Below are positions 1 to 7,568 of a stretch of DNA of 64,000 nucleotides, piece after piece; within the stretch, counting starts at the first letter, position 1; every line of letters begins with the position of its first letter. Both the position numbers and the translations under genes were made by a program. The DNA is from Lachnospiraceae bacterium (GTDB taxonomy: Bacteria; Bacillota; Clostridia; Lachnospirales; Lachnospiraceae), in assembly GCA_910575555.1 (NCBI GenBank), contig CAJTFX010000027.1, positions 1 to 64,000 of the forward strand, in the 5' to 3' direction. Below the pieces are notes generated by a model. The model had not been told where the DNA came from. It ran no database searches and saw only the letters and a list, made by a program, of their open reading frames with translations.

Positions 1-136
1 GTGAAAAGTAAAAAAGAAAAAAGCAGGGCACAGGGATTTTATGGTTCAAAATAGGAACGTATTGACAGTTTAGTCTATAAGATTGAATCCAAGCTGCCCT
101 AAGAGAGCAAATATTAATTTAAGCGTCAGAGCTGTG

Positions 137-275
137 GATCTTTAAGAGCTAGTTGAAATTATTGAAAAAAAAGGTTATGATATATATGTTTTAAATACTA
201 TTTGCAATGCCACCACAGGAGAAGCAGACCAAAGCAAAAGAGTTTGCCCATCAGGTGGATGCTAAGATAGCGGTA
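137..275 (+). pseudogene. Decayed ispH (lytB) fragment
   Basis: Read in the frame of 137-205 the DNA gives D-L-stop followed by ELVEIIEKKGYDIYV and LNTICNATT. After one extra base near 215 the reading continues in another frame as EKQTKAKEFAHQVDAKIAV. This matches my memory of the conserved region of 4-hydroxy-3-methylbut-2-enyl diphosphate reductase, where LNTICNAT, xRQxEA and VDxMIVIG follow one another. A stop at 143-145 and the frameshift show that it is dead. Just upstream, VRAVD in another frame recalls the N-terminal FGVxRAVD of the same enzyme, so a large deletion is likely. The fragment marks the left edge of the AT-rich island. The identification is by eye only. Confidence 0.55.
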
Positions 276-341
276 AATTACTGTCCATTAATAGCGCAGG
301 TATCACCGTGGGGACTTATTATACAAACAAGGATGCAAAAT

Positions 342-1142
342 ATGAAAATTGGAGAGGTATTAGAAAAAGAAAGAAATAATAGAGGTTTAATGAAAAATGA
401 AGTTTGTAAAGGTCTTTGCAGTCCTTCAACTTATGGAAGATATGAAAATAGTCAAATTGAACCTAATAAGTTTATGATAGATGCTTTATTAGAGCGTATA
501 GGAAAAAATCCAGAAAAAATATCATACATGGCTTCTGCGGATGAGATTGATTGTGTGAAAATAAGGTTTAAAATAGAAAAAAAACTCAGAGAGCGAAGGA
601 CAGATGAAGTTGAGCAATTTATAAATCAATATAAAGAGTTAAGTATTGTATATGGAAATAAACTTCATTTACAATATATTTTAAGAACAGAGGCTCTAAT
701 TTTTTTATTTTCAAATAAAAAGTCAGAAGCAGTAAATAAGTTGAAGGAAGCTTTATTGATAACTAAAGAACTCGATTTCATGTCAGATAATCGTCCGGTT
801 TTTACTGTTATGGAGATGGAAATAATCCTGTATCTATGTTCAAATAAATTCTTTGATGAAGAGTTATTATTTGAATTATATTATTATATCACTAGACTTG
901 GGGATAAAAATATATTGAAATTAAGGTTTTATGATAAAGTTGCGCTTGAAATAGTAAATAATAAAAAAGGAGTTGAAGATAGAAAGCTTGTACTAATGTT
1001 AGAGGATGTTTTAACGTATAAACGTAGAATTTTTCAGTATGTTGGTGTATCTGAAATTTTACGAAGCAAGAAGTTATTGGGGGAAATTCTTTCGTGTGAT
1101 GAGGAAAAATTGTTGGAAATAGATAAAATGATAGATATATAG
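342..1142 (+). CDS. RRNPP-type (Rgg/PlcR-like) HTH regulator 1
   Basis: Predicted cytoplasmic transcription regulator of 266 residues. An N-terminal XRE-type helix-turn-helix (about residues 1-60, with the STYGRYENSQIEPN recognition-helix region) is followed by an all-helical, TPR-like C-terminal region, the layout of Rgg, PlcR and NprR proteins that sense imported signalling peptides. The frame is open from 207, but I chose ATG 342 because it begins exactly at the HTH fold and has AAGGA at 329-333; ATG 333 is an alternative. The upstream part of the open frame is the ispH remnant. The stop overlaps a possible GTG of the second regulator, so both are probably cotranscribed. The peptide-binding role is inferred from family layout. 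Confidence 0.75.
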   Translation: MKIGEVLEKERNNRGLMKNEVCKGLCSPSTYGRYENSQIEPNKFMIDALLERIGKNPEKISYMASADEIDCVKIRFKIEKKLRERRTDEVEQFINQYKELSIVYGNKLHLQYILRTEALIFLFSNKKSEAVNKLKEALLITKELDFMSDNRPVFTVMEMEIILYLCSNKFFDEELLFELYYYITRLGDKNILKLRFYDKVALEIVNNKKGVEDRKLVLMLEDVLTYKRRIFQYVGVSEILRSKKLLGEILSCDEEKLLEIDKMIDI

Positions 1143-1153
1143 TGGAGAGTAAT

Positions 1154-2104
1154 ATGAATTTATTTAATAAAAGTGGGACGATTCGAAAAAGAAGGGTAGA
1201 AAAGAATCAGACGATAGAGGAATTGGCCTGGGGGATATGCGATGAAACTACGTTAGGAAGATATGAAAGAGGAAAAGTGGACCCATCGGTTGAAAAACTT
1301 TCTTTAATATTAGAGAAACTAGATATAAAAAATCAAGGGATGGTTGTATCTCATGAGATAAGTCTTTTTAGCGATAACGATTGTTACGAAGAGTTTGAAA
1401 AGTTATTGCATGATAAGAAATTAGAAGAGATTAACATTAGATTAGAAAAATATGAGTCTGGAATGGAGATAAATAATACGATTGAAAAAAAACAGTTTTT
1501 AGGGCGCATAAAATTATTCATGAGTATGGATAGAGGGGAACTGTATATACATGAATTAGAAGATCTATTAATGGAGTCAATAGGAGATTATTCAAGTGGA
1601 AAGATTTCATTAACTAATATATATAATGAAACTGAACTGTATATATTGAATGATATTGCAATTGGATATTGGGATTTGGGAAGAAGGGATTTAGCGCTAA
1701 ATATATATAAAGATCTGATGGAATATTTTAAAAACTTCATATATAATCAAGACAGTGTTATATGTAATAAAATCTGTTTGAATTATTCAAATTACCTTGG
1801 CTTATCTGGGAACTATCAGGATAGCATTAAAACATGTTTAGATACTATACGTTGGATGCAAAATAATACAACACAAGATTTAATGTATGTTTTTATCTTT
1901 AATATAGGCTGGAACTACTATTATTTGTGGAAAAGAACGGGTGATTTCAAATTGAAAGAAAAGGCTGAAGCTTATATTGAAAAGGCTTTGGCTTTAGGAA
2001 ACTATTACCATGAAAATGAGGACACAATCAATATAATGAGACAATTCTATCAAAATGAAATCACAAGTACTCCTTCAAGTTCTTCTAATGATACGGGCCG
2101 GTAA
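1154..2104 (+). CDS. RRNPP-type (Rgg/PlcR-like) HTH regulator 2
   Basis: A second regulator of 316 residues with the same design: HTH at about 5-60 (RKRRVEKNQTIEELAW, then TTLGRYERGKVDPS) and a long helical TPR-like region. ATG 1154 is chosen over GTG 1142 because GGAG lies six bases before it. It follows regulator 1 by 11 bases and lies directly upstream of the large biosynthetic operon. Its 3' end overlaps by 20 bases a convergent minus-strand gene for a secreted peptide, the usual neighbour of PlcR/Rgg-type sensors. It is therefore the best candidate for the peptide-responsive switch of the cluster. Whether it activates or represses cannot be read from the sequence. Confidence 0.75.
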   Translation: MNLFNKSGTIRKRRVEKNQTIEELAWGICDETTLGRYERGKVDPSVEKLSLILEKLDIKNQGMVVSHEISLFSDNDCYEEFEKLLHDKKLEEINIRLEKYESGMEINNTIEKKQFLGRIKLFMSMDRGELYIHELEDLLMESIGDYSSGKISLTNIYNETELYILNDIAIGYWDLGRRDLALNIYKDLMEYFKNFIYNQDSVICNKICLNYSNYLGLSGNYQDSIKTCLDTIRWMQNNTTQDLMYVFIFNIGWNYYYLWKRTGDFKLKEKAEAYIEKALALGNYYHENEDTINIMRQFYQNEITSTPSSSSNDTGR

Positions 2105-2204
2105 TGCAAGCAATTTCAATGGAGTTGCAGTTTGATGTGTTTACAGGCATTGTAGTAATAAAAAGAGAAAAAACAAGTAGTGACATGATAAAAAATTTTT
2201 TCAT
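2085..2204 (-). CDS. Candidate secreted peptide pheromone precursor (39 aa)
   Basis: On the minus strand ATG (2204-2202) opens a 39-codon frame ending at TAG (2087-2085). AGGAAGG (2218-2212) stands seven bases before the start, a strong Shine-Dalgarno for so short a frame. The product starts MKKFFIMSLLVFSLFITT, a basic N-terminus plus hydrophobic core typical of a Sec signal peptide, and ends in a short polar tail, NSIEIACITGPYH, with Cys26 and Cys33. Phr, PapR and NprX precursors have this size and build. It is convergent with RRNPP regulator 2 (20-base overlap) and divergent from the biosynthetic operon. I infer that the processed tail is exported, re-imported and bound by one of the regulators. 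I identified no promoter for it. Confidence 0.6.
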   Translation of the reverse strand: MKKFFIMSLLVFSLFITTMPVNTSNCNSIEIACITGPYH

Positions 2205-2222
2205 AAATGTACCTTCCTACAT

Positions 2223-2249
2223 ACAAAATATTTATTTGTCGCCAATTGG
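2223..2249. promoter_or_regulatory. Candidate operator dyads between peptide gene and operon
   Basis: ACAAA-N7-TTTGT (2223-2239) and the perfect palindrome CCAATTGG (2242-2249) lie immediately before the -35 box of the operon promoter and upstream of the minus-strand peptide gene. They are plausible RRNPP-regulator sites by position, but they match no consensus I can name. Confidence 0.3.
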
Positions 2250-2250
2250 G

Positions 2251-2279
2251 TTGACATACATTTTACACAAGTTTATATA
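2251..2279 (+). promoter_or_regulatory. Promoter of the biosynthetic operon
   Basis: TTGACA (2251-2256), a 17-base spacer and TATATA (2274-2279) make a near-consensus sigma-A promoter. Transcription would start near 2286, giving a leader of about 105 bases before the first gene at 2391. Confidence 0.65.
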
Positions 2280-2293
2280 AAATTTCCTGAATG

Positions 2294-2338
2294 AACAGGG
2301 CATATTGTGCAATTAATATTTCACAGTATGCCCTGTTT
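2294..2338 (+). terminator. Leader hairpin, intrinsic terminator or attenuator
   Basis: AACAGGGCATA-TTGTG (from 2294) pairs with CACAG-TATGCCCTGTT (to 2337) across a 12-base AT loop and is followed by TTTATTTG. It begins only about 8 bases after the predicted start of transcription and 52 bases before the U32 gene. It would therefore stop most transcripts from the strong promoter unless something prevents folding. It could also terminate read-through from the regulators. Confidence 0.6.
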
Positions 2339-2390
2339 TATTTGTTTGCAATAATATAAGATATACAAAATAACAAAAAAGGGGAATGAT

Positions 2391-3497
2391 ATGTATTTAA
2401 GTATACCAACTAATTGGGACAATCGGATTGTTGATAAAATTAGAGAAATTAATAGTTCGTCTGATTATTGCTATAAAGTAGGAAGTGTATACGGGGCTTT
2501 TTTAACGAAAATAGGATCAGGGAGATTTGAAACTCCAAACATATCTGAAGAGTATGCCCAAGAACACATAAGAAAGATAAAAAAACTTGGAGTTAAGTTT
2601 AATTTTGTGGCAAATTCGCCGTCATTGGGGGGAAAAGAGCATGATGTTACATATAGGGAAGAGTTACTTGGTGAAATAGAGAGAATTGTAAATTTGGGAG
2701 TGGAAATGATTACTGTATCAATTCCATTTTTAGGAGAATTGATTAATTATCATTTTCCACACATAGAAGTCAAAATGTCAACCATGTTGGATATAAGAGA
2801 TATTCAGCATATAAATTTAATAAATCAAATGGGTCCTAAGGTTGCCTGTATTACTTTGAGTCGATTTATCAATAGAAATTTTGAGCTGTTAAAGAATATG
2901 GTTGACATTGCTCCATTTGAGTTAGAGTTATTGGCTAATTCTCTTTGCCTCCATAATTGCCCATATCAAATGTATCATTCTGATTTAGTTTGTTGGCAGG
3001 CAAGAAAGAAAAGAGGTTGGGAAGAGCCGTTTGCAGATTACAGAGCTGTTGCGTGTGACAGAATAAGATTCACAGATAAGTCTCAAGTAATAAAGAGTCC
3101 CTGGATACGACCAGAAGATCTAAACGAATACGAGCAAATAGGAATAAGTTCAATAAAAATAGCAGGAAGAACATTTCCGACAGAATGGATCATAAATATT
3201 GTGGAAGCATACGCTAGGGGAAACTATTCTGGAAATATGTGGGATTTGATACTTCCGTTTCAAGATATATATGTTGACAATAGAAAATTAAATAATTTCT
3301 TGAAGCATTTTAAAAACAATAGGCCAAGCTGTGATAGCAATTGTGGAAAATGTAGATACTGTGAAAAAATCGCAGAAGATGTAGTGAGTTATGGTGACGA
3401 AACAGAAGAATATCTTATAGACTTAGAAAAAAGGTTAGATGCCAGAATTAATACGGTAGATACATTGCCGCCGTATTTTAAGGAATCAAGAGTTTAA
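2391..3497 (+). CDS. U32-family (peptidase U32/UbiU-like) Fe-S protein
   Basis: First gene of the operon, 368 residues, with GGGG before the start. The centre carries the U32 signature (LELLANSLCLHNCPY) with Cys186, Cys190, Cys201 and Cys222, which in UbiU/UbiV, RlhA and TrhP relatives bind a [4Fe-4S] cluster. Several of those relatives carry out oxygen-independent, prephenate-linked hydroxylation rather than proteolysis. Near the C-terminus there is a second compact cysteine motif, Cys314-X3-Cys318-X2-Cys321-X2-Cys324, which could bind another cluster or zinc and which I do not associate with the standard family. Role by inference: oxygen-free hydroxylation of a carrier-bound or free intermediate. 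A true protease role is less likely. Confidence 0.65.
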   Translation: MYLSIPTNWDNRIVDKIREINSSSDYCYKVGSVYGAFLTKIGSGRFETPNISEEYAQEHIRKIKKLGVKFNFVANSPSLGGKEHDVTYREELLGEIERIVNLGVEMITVSIPFLGELINYHFPHIEVKMSTMLDIRDIQHINLINQMGPKVACITLSRFINRNFELLKNMVDIAPFELELLANSLCLHNCPYQMYHSDLVCWQARKKRGWEEPFADYRAVACDRIRFTDKSQVIKSPWIRPEDLNEYEQIGISSIKIAGRTFPTEWIINIVEAYARGNYSGNMWDLILPFQDIYVDNRKLNNFLKHFKNNRPSCDSNCGKCRYCEKIAEDVVSYGDETEEYLIDLEKRLDARINTVDTLPPYFKESRV

Positions 3498-3521
3498 TAA
3501 ATTCGTGGAGGAAAAATTGAA

Positions 3522-5012
3522 ATGGAAAATGATAAATATATAGCAGTTGTAGCAACTTTATTGTCAGGAATTGAATTAAAGATGATAAAAAAATTGGGAT
3601 ATAAAAGTCTGTTGATTAATTCCAATACCTGGATAAGCATGGACAAAGCTTTAGAATCGGATGCTTGTATTGAGATAAATTTAAATGATGCTGAAGAAGT
3701 CATGAACAAGATAGAAGATGTAAGAAAAAGATATAATATCGTTTCTGTTTTCTCTTTTAATGAATATCGTGTTCCTATCGTTGCACGTATTAGAGAATCA
3801 TTAGGTCTTCCATATGGAATACCTTATCAGGCCGCTGTTAATTGCAGAAATAAAAAACTTACAAGAAAGATTTTGGAAAACTTGGGTGATGAAGCAGTTA
3901 AATATAGGACCATTACATCTTTAGAAGAAGCAAAAGCATTTGTAAAAGTAAATGGATTACCAGTTGTAATAAAACCTTCAAATGATGCTGGAAGTGAAAA
4001 TATTTTTTGTTGCAAGACAGAAGAGGATGTGGTTCTTGCAGTAGAAAAGCTCAAAAACACAGAAGTTAATTTAGTTGATCAGAAATTGGATGAAGAGTTT
4101 TTAATTGAGGAATTTTTGGATGGGCCAGAATATAGTGTGGAAGCAATGGCCTACGATGGCAGTATTTCGATTATTGCGATAACTGAAAAAAAGGTTATAT
4201 CACCATTTGAACCAATAGAAATTGGTCATACAGTGCCGGCTATGGTTTCTCAAAATAACGAAGAAAAGATAAAAGATATTGTAACAAAGGCCAATGAGCT
4301 ATTAGGAGTAAATTATACAGTTACACATACAGAGGTTAAATTAACGTCGAAAGGACCTAGAATAGTAGAGGTAAATGCAAGAATTGGCGGCGATAATATT
4401 GCGTCTTTAGTAGAAGCTGCGAAAGGTATAAATCTATATGAAGCATCGATATTGCTTTCGATGGGAAGAATGCCGGTTGTAAAAGAACCAGTTACTGAAA
4501 AAGCATCTATACGATATTTTTATGCAGAAAAGGATGGGTTTGCAGAAATAAAAAATATACCTCTTATCGAGAAAAACCCAAACGTGAAAGAGTTAAATAT
4601 TCAAATTAGTGAAGGGGCGAAGATGGCAAAAACCATCAGCAATTTTAATAGGTACGGATATTTTATATGTTATGATGAATCTGACAAGAATATGGACGAG
4701 ATGCAAAAAAATGTATCTTCGAATGGGAAAGAAAAAATGGAAATTGAAAAAGAGGAGTGCTCTGATACTGGTTTAAATGAAATAATCGGAAATTACTGTA
4801 CAACGGATGAAATGAATGACGCTTTAAATGATATCGAACGTAGTGTTGCCGGAGTAATAATTGCCTTTTTAGGAGATGATGATTACATGAGGACTAAGGC
4901 GGTGATAAAAGCAAAATATAAAGGCGTCTCATCGAAAAAAATAGCGGCATTATATAAGTTGACAGAGTTAGCCCAAAAAGATTTACAGAAATTTATAACA
5001 AATATTTTATGA
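3522..5012 (+). CDS. ATP-grasp amino acid ligase (BtrJ-like role)
   Basis: 496 residues with good ribosome binding sequence GGAGGA. The ATP-grasp core spans about residues 100-320: the nucleotide-binding lysine in VVIKPSNDAGSEN (about 151), the acidic LIEEFLDGPEYSVE strand, and the metal-binding EVNARIGGDN (283-292). This matches carboxylate-amine/thiol ligases of the BL00235/CarB class. About 100 extra residues at the C-terminus follow a charged linker and look helical (GDDDYMRTKAVI, then ALYKLTELAQKDL). In butirosin biosynthesis the ATP-grasp ligase BtrJ loads glutamate on an acyl carrier protein. The ACP, PLP decarboxylase and BtrH-like genes downstream make the same job likely here, though peptide-bond formation is the alternative. 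Confidence 0.7.
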   Translation: MENDKYIAVVATLLSGIELKMIKKLGYKSLLINSNTWISMDKALESDACIEINLNDAEEVMNKIEDVRKRYNIVSVFSFNEYRVPIVARIRESLGLPYGIPYQAAVNCRNKKLTRKILENLGDEAVKYRTITSLEEAKAFVKVNGLPVVIKPSNDAGSENIFCCKTEEDVVLAVEKLKNTEVNLVDQKLDEEFLIEEFLDGPEYSVEAMAYDGSISIIAITEKKVISPFEPIEIGHTVPAMVSQNNEEKIKDIVTKANELLGVNYTVTHTEVKLTSKGPRIVEVNARIGGDNIASLVEAAKGINLYEASILLSMGRMPVVKEPVTEKASIRYFYAEKDGFAEIKNIPLIEKNPNVKELNIQISEGAKMAKTISNFNRYGYFICYDESDKNMDEMQKNVSSNGKEKMEIEKEECSDTGLNEIIGNYCTTDEMNDALNDIERSVAGVIIAFLGDDDYMRTKAVIKAKYKGVSSKKIAALYKLTELAQKDLQKFITNIL

Positions 5013-5083
5013 TAGAGAAAAGCAGCTAGGACAACAGAATATGAATGTATTGTGTCATTAGTTAACAAAAAGAAAGGACAGCA

Positions 5084-5108
5084 GATTAATTTTCTTCTGA
5101 AATTAATC
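5084..5108 (+). promoter_or_regulatory. Perfect hairpin just before the exporter gene
   Basis: GATTAATTT (5084-5092) and AAATTAATC (5100-5108) form a 9-bp stem with a 7-base loop, 13 bases before ATG 5122. There is no U-run, so it is not a classic terminator. It may influence translation or mRNA processing between the ATP-grasp and exporter genes. Confidence 0.4.
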
Positions 5109-5121
5109 AATTAAGGTTATA

Positions 5122-6381
5122 ATGTGCAAATATTTTAAGGGAATAGAAGATATATCAAAATTATCAAGAAATCTAATTTTGTTATTAGTTGCAGTTTTTA
5201 TTTCTAATGTTGGAAATGGAATACAAGTTATTGCCATTAATAAATGGATATATGATAAAACGAATAGTGCGGCTTTGATTGGCGGAGTTGTAATTCTGGA
5301 TTATATAATTTCTTTTTTGGTCCAGTTTATTACGGGGACGATTATAGATAGGAGTAATCCAAAAAAAATATACTTGTTATGTGATTTGCTTAGGGCAGTA
5401 ATTTTTTTTGTATTAAGTATAAGTATGCTTAAATCAGACGTACCGGTTGTTCTGGTGGGAATTTGTGTAGCGCTTATAAGTTTTATAACCACGGTGTATC
5501 GTTCATGCTTCTTTAAATTAATTCCTATGCTAGTCAGAGAACAAAGTGATTTATTAAAAGTGAACGGTTTAAATTCAACTTTAACCCAATTTGGATTACT
5601 GCTTGGGACAGTGATTGTAGCGCCTACAATAGTATTATTTGGAACAAGCGTGGCAGTTATGCTTAATGGTTTAACATTTTTGCTGTCAGCAATTATTGTA
5701 ATTTTTATAAAGTTTAATTACGTGAAGGAAACATGTTCGAGAAATAATAGCATTAATGTTTTTGAAGATTGGGCCGAGATAATGAGCTTGTTAAGAAGAG
5801 ATAAAACATTAAAATGGCACATTGTAATTAGTTCTGCAGATGTGCTGGTAGTTAATTTTTTTAATATTTTATTAGTGCCTATGGTAAGTGCGTGGTATCT
5901 GAATAGTACATATAAAGTTTCGTTGTTTGATGGCGCTTTTACAGTAGGGGCAATTGTTATCGGAATTGTAGTAGGGAAAGTAAAAGATAAATTTGGTATT
6001 AAAGTGTCCAGTTGGATAGGAATTATGGTTCAGGGATTAGCATATTTTGCGCTATGCGTATGCAGAACTACGCCTTTAGCAGTGGTGATTATTTTAACTA
6101 TAGGCTTTTTTAACGGATATTCTGGACTTATTTATCAAACAACATTGCAGAACAGGATATCACACGAAGTAAAGGGACGTATATCGAGTTTTAAAGGATT
6201 TGTTATCTCTATTATTTCAATTATTTTGATTCCTGTGATGACGTTCTGTTTGGACAATTCAATATTGAGTGGAATGTTGTGCAGCGGATGCATCATTATG
6301 ATATTTGGAATGACAGCATTTGCATTAAATGTAAAGAGAGGAGAAGGATATTTGATAGCTGATAAGGGAATATCAAACTGA
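5122..6381 (+). CDS. MFS exporter
   Basis: Integral membrane protein of 419 residues with about 11-12 hydrophobic segments. The first is LILLLVAVFISNVGNGI. The sequence GTIIDRSNPKKIY after segment two corresponds to the MFS loop 2-3 motif (GxxxDRxxRK), and an equivalent KVKDKFGIK follows the middle of the protein. It resembles the MFS_3/enterobactin-exporter type (NarK/EntS-like efflux) more than sugar importers. Placed inside the biosynthetic operon, it most likely exports the product and may contribute to self-protection. The start has only a weak AAGG upstream, and a hairpin lies in the 109-base gap before it, so it may be translated at a lower level than its neighbours. Confidence 0.8.
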   Translation: MCKYFKGIEDISKLSRNLILLLVAVFISNVGNGIQVIAINKWIYDKTNSAALIGGVVILDYIISFLVQFITGTIIDRSNPKKIYLLCDLLRAVIFFVLSISMLKSDVPVVLVGICVALISFITTVYRSCFFKLIPMLVREQSDLLKVNGLNSTLTQFGLLLGTVIVAPTIVLFGTSVAVMLNGLTFLLSAIIVIFIKFNYVKETCSRNNSINVFEDWAEIMSLLRRDKTLKWHIVISSADVLVVNFFNILLVPMVSAWYLNSTYKVSLFDGAFTVGAIVIGIVVGKVKDKFGIKVSSWIGIMVQGLAYFALCVCRTTPLAVVIILTIGFFNGYSGLIYQTTLQNRISHEVKGRISSFKGFVISIISIILIPVMTFCLDNSILSGMLCSGCIIMIFGMTAFALNVKRGEGYLIADKGISN

Positions 6382-6426
6382 GCGATTTAACTCTTAGAAC
6401 CTGTATTGAGCTATTGAAAAAAGATT

Positions 6427-7566
6427 ATGAGAGAAAAAGACTTTATATTAAAACATGGATTAGAAAAAGGAAATCCATTACTGACAACCATCACGAAACG
6501 TATACGAGAAGGCAGGCCAAGGATACCTTCAGACTTAAAGTACACGATTTTTGAGGCAGGAGAGTTTGTGCAGATATGGTTAAAGACCAGAGGCTGCGCT
6601 TATTCTAAAGTAGGAAGTTGTACCTGCTGTGACTATTGGGAAGGAGATGATGTTGATGATGTAGTCAGTGAATTTGCAGAAGCATTAAGCAAGATCAAGC
6701 CAAGCGTTAAGAGCCTTTTGATTGAGACATCTGGCAGTGTGTTGGATACTAATGAAATATCAAACCAGGAATTGATTATGATTCTTGAGATGCTAAAGGA
6801 AAGGCAATTTAAGAAAGTAGTGATCGAAACCCATCTAAATACTATAACTCCAGAAAAGCTTACTTCAATAAGAAATAAATTGAAAGATACGGAAATCTGC
6901 ATTGAAGCAGGTGTGGAATCTTTGAGCGAGGACATATTGAGATATTCACTAAATAAAAGCAGTGTTTTATCTACAGAAATTAAAGAAATAATAGAGTTGA
7001 TTCATGCATCAGGCTGCAAGTTCATAGCGAACATTATGTTGGGTGTACCATTTGTCTCAGTTAGCCAACAAATTGAGGATGCTGTTAGAAGCATAAATAA
7101 ATTATTTGAAACAGGCGCAGATTATGTAATGTTATTCCCTGTGAATATTAAAGAATATACATTAGTTAATTGGATGTATCAGAATGGATTATATGAAAGA
7201 GTAAATGGCCAAATGATTCTTAGAGTACTGGAGAGGGTAAAGAAGAAATATATCAATAGAATTGATGTGGTATGGTACGGAAATCGAAAGCAAGAGAATC
7301 CAGCATATAAAAAAGCTATATTAGGACCGCGTTACTGTGAAACATGTGAAAATAAATTAATGGATTTCTTTTTCAATTTTAATATTTTGGAAGATACAGA
7401 AAAGCGAATTAAGCTCTTAGAAGGAGCTGCCAATACAGAATGTAATTGTAAGCAGGAGCTAAGAAGAACACTGGACATGACGTGTAACGATGGCTTAGAT
7501 ATACTCGATTATATGGATTCTATATACACAAGAATAAAGATGATTGAGATGGAGGGACAGAAATAG
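6427..7566 (+). CDS. Radical SAM enzyme A (CX7CX2C, RaSEA-like)
   Basis: 379 residues. The cluster motif is Cys57-X7-Cys65-X2-Cys68 in RGCAYSKVGSCTCCDYW, with an extra Cys67. This spacing and the TRGC...CxxCxY context recall the Elp3-like family that includes the archaeosine-synthesis protein RaSEA, rather than the usual CX3CX2C. Further shared features are IETSGSVLD, VIETHLNTIT, EAGVESLSEDILRYSLNKS (SAM/cluster-proximal loops) and a C-terminal cysteine group (YCETCENK, then CNCK) that could hold an additional metal. It is paralogous to the enzymes at 9419 and 13581. The substrate is unknown; the three together suggest successive related radical steps. Confidence 0.75.
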   Translation: MREKDFILKHGLEKGNPLLTTITKRIREGRPRIPSDLKYTIFEAGEFVQIWLKTRGCAYSKVGSCTCCDYWEGDDVDDVVSEFAEALSKIKPSVKSLLIETSGSVLDTNEISNQELIMILEMLKERQFKKVVIETHLNTITPEKLTSIRNKLKDTEICIEAGVESLSEDILRYSLNKSSVLSTEIKEIIELIHASGCKFIANIMLGVPFVSVSQQIEDAVRSINKLFETGADYVMLFPVNIKEYTLVNWMYQNGLYERVNGQMILRVLERVKKKYINRIDVVWYGNRKQENPAYKKAILGPRYCETCENKLMDFFFNFNILEDTEKRIKLLEGAANTECNCKQELRRTLDMTCNDGLDILDYMDSIYTRIKMIEMEGQK

Positions 7567-7568
7567 TT

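Noticed and set aside
2104-2280. 58-codon plus-strand frame starting in TAATG after regulator 2
   Set aside because: It has no convincing ribosome binding site, runs through the operon promoter and lies antisense to the much better minus-strand peptide gene.
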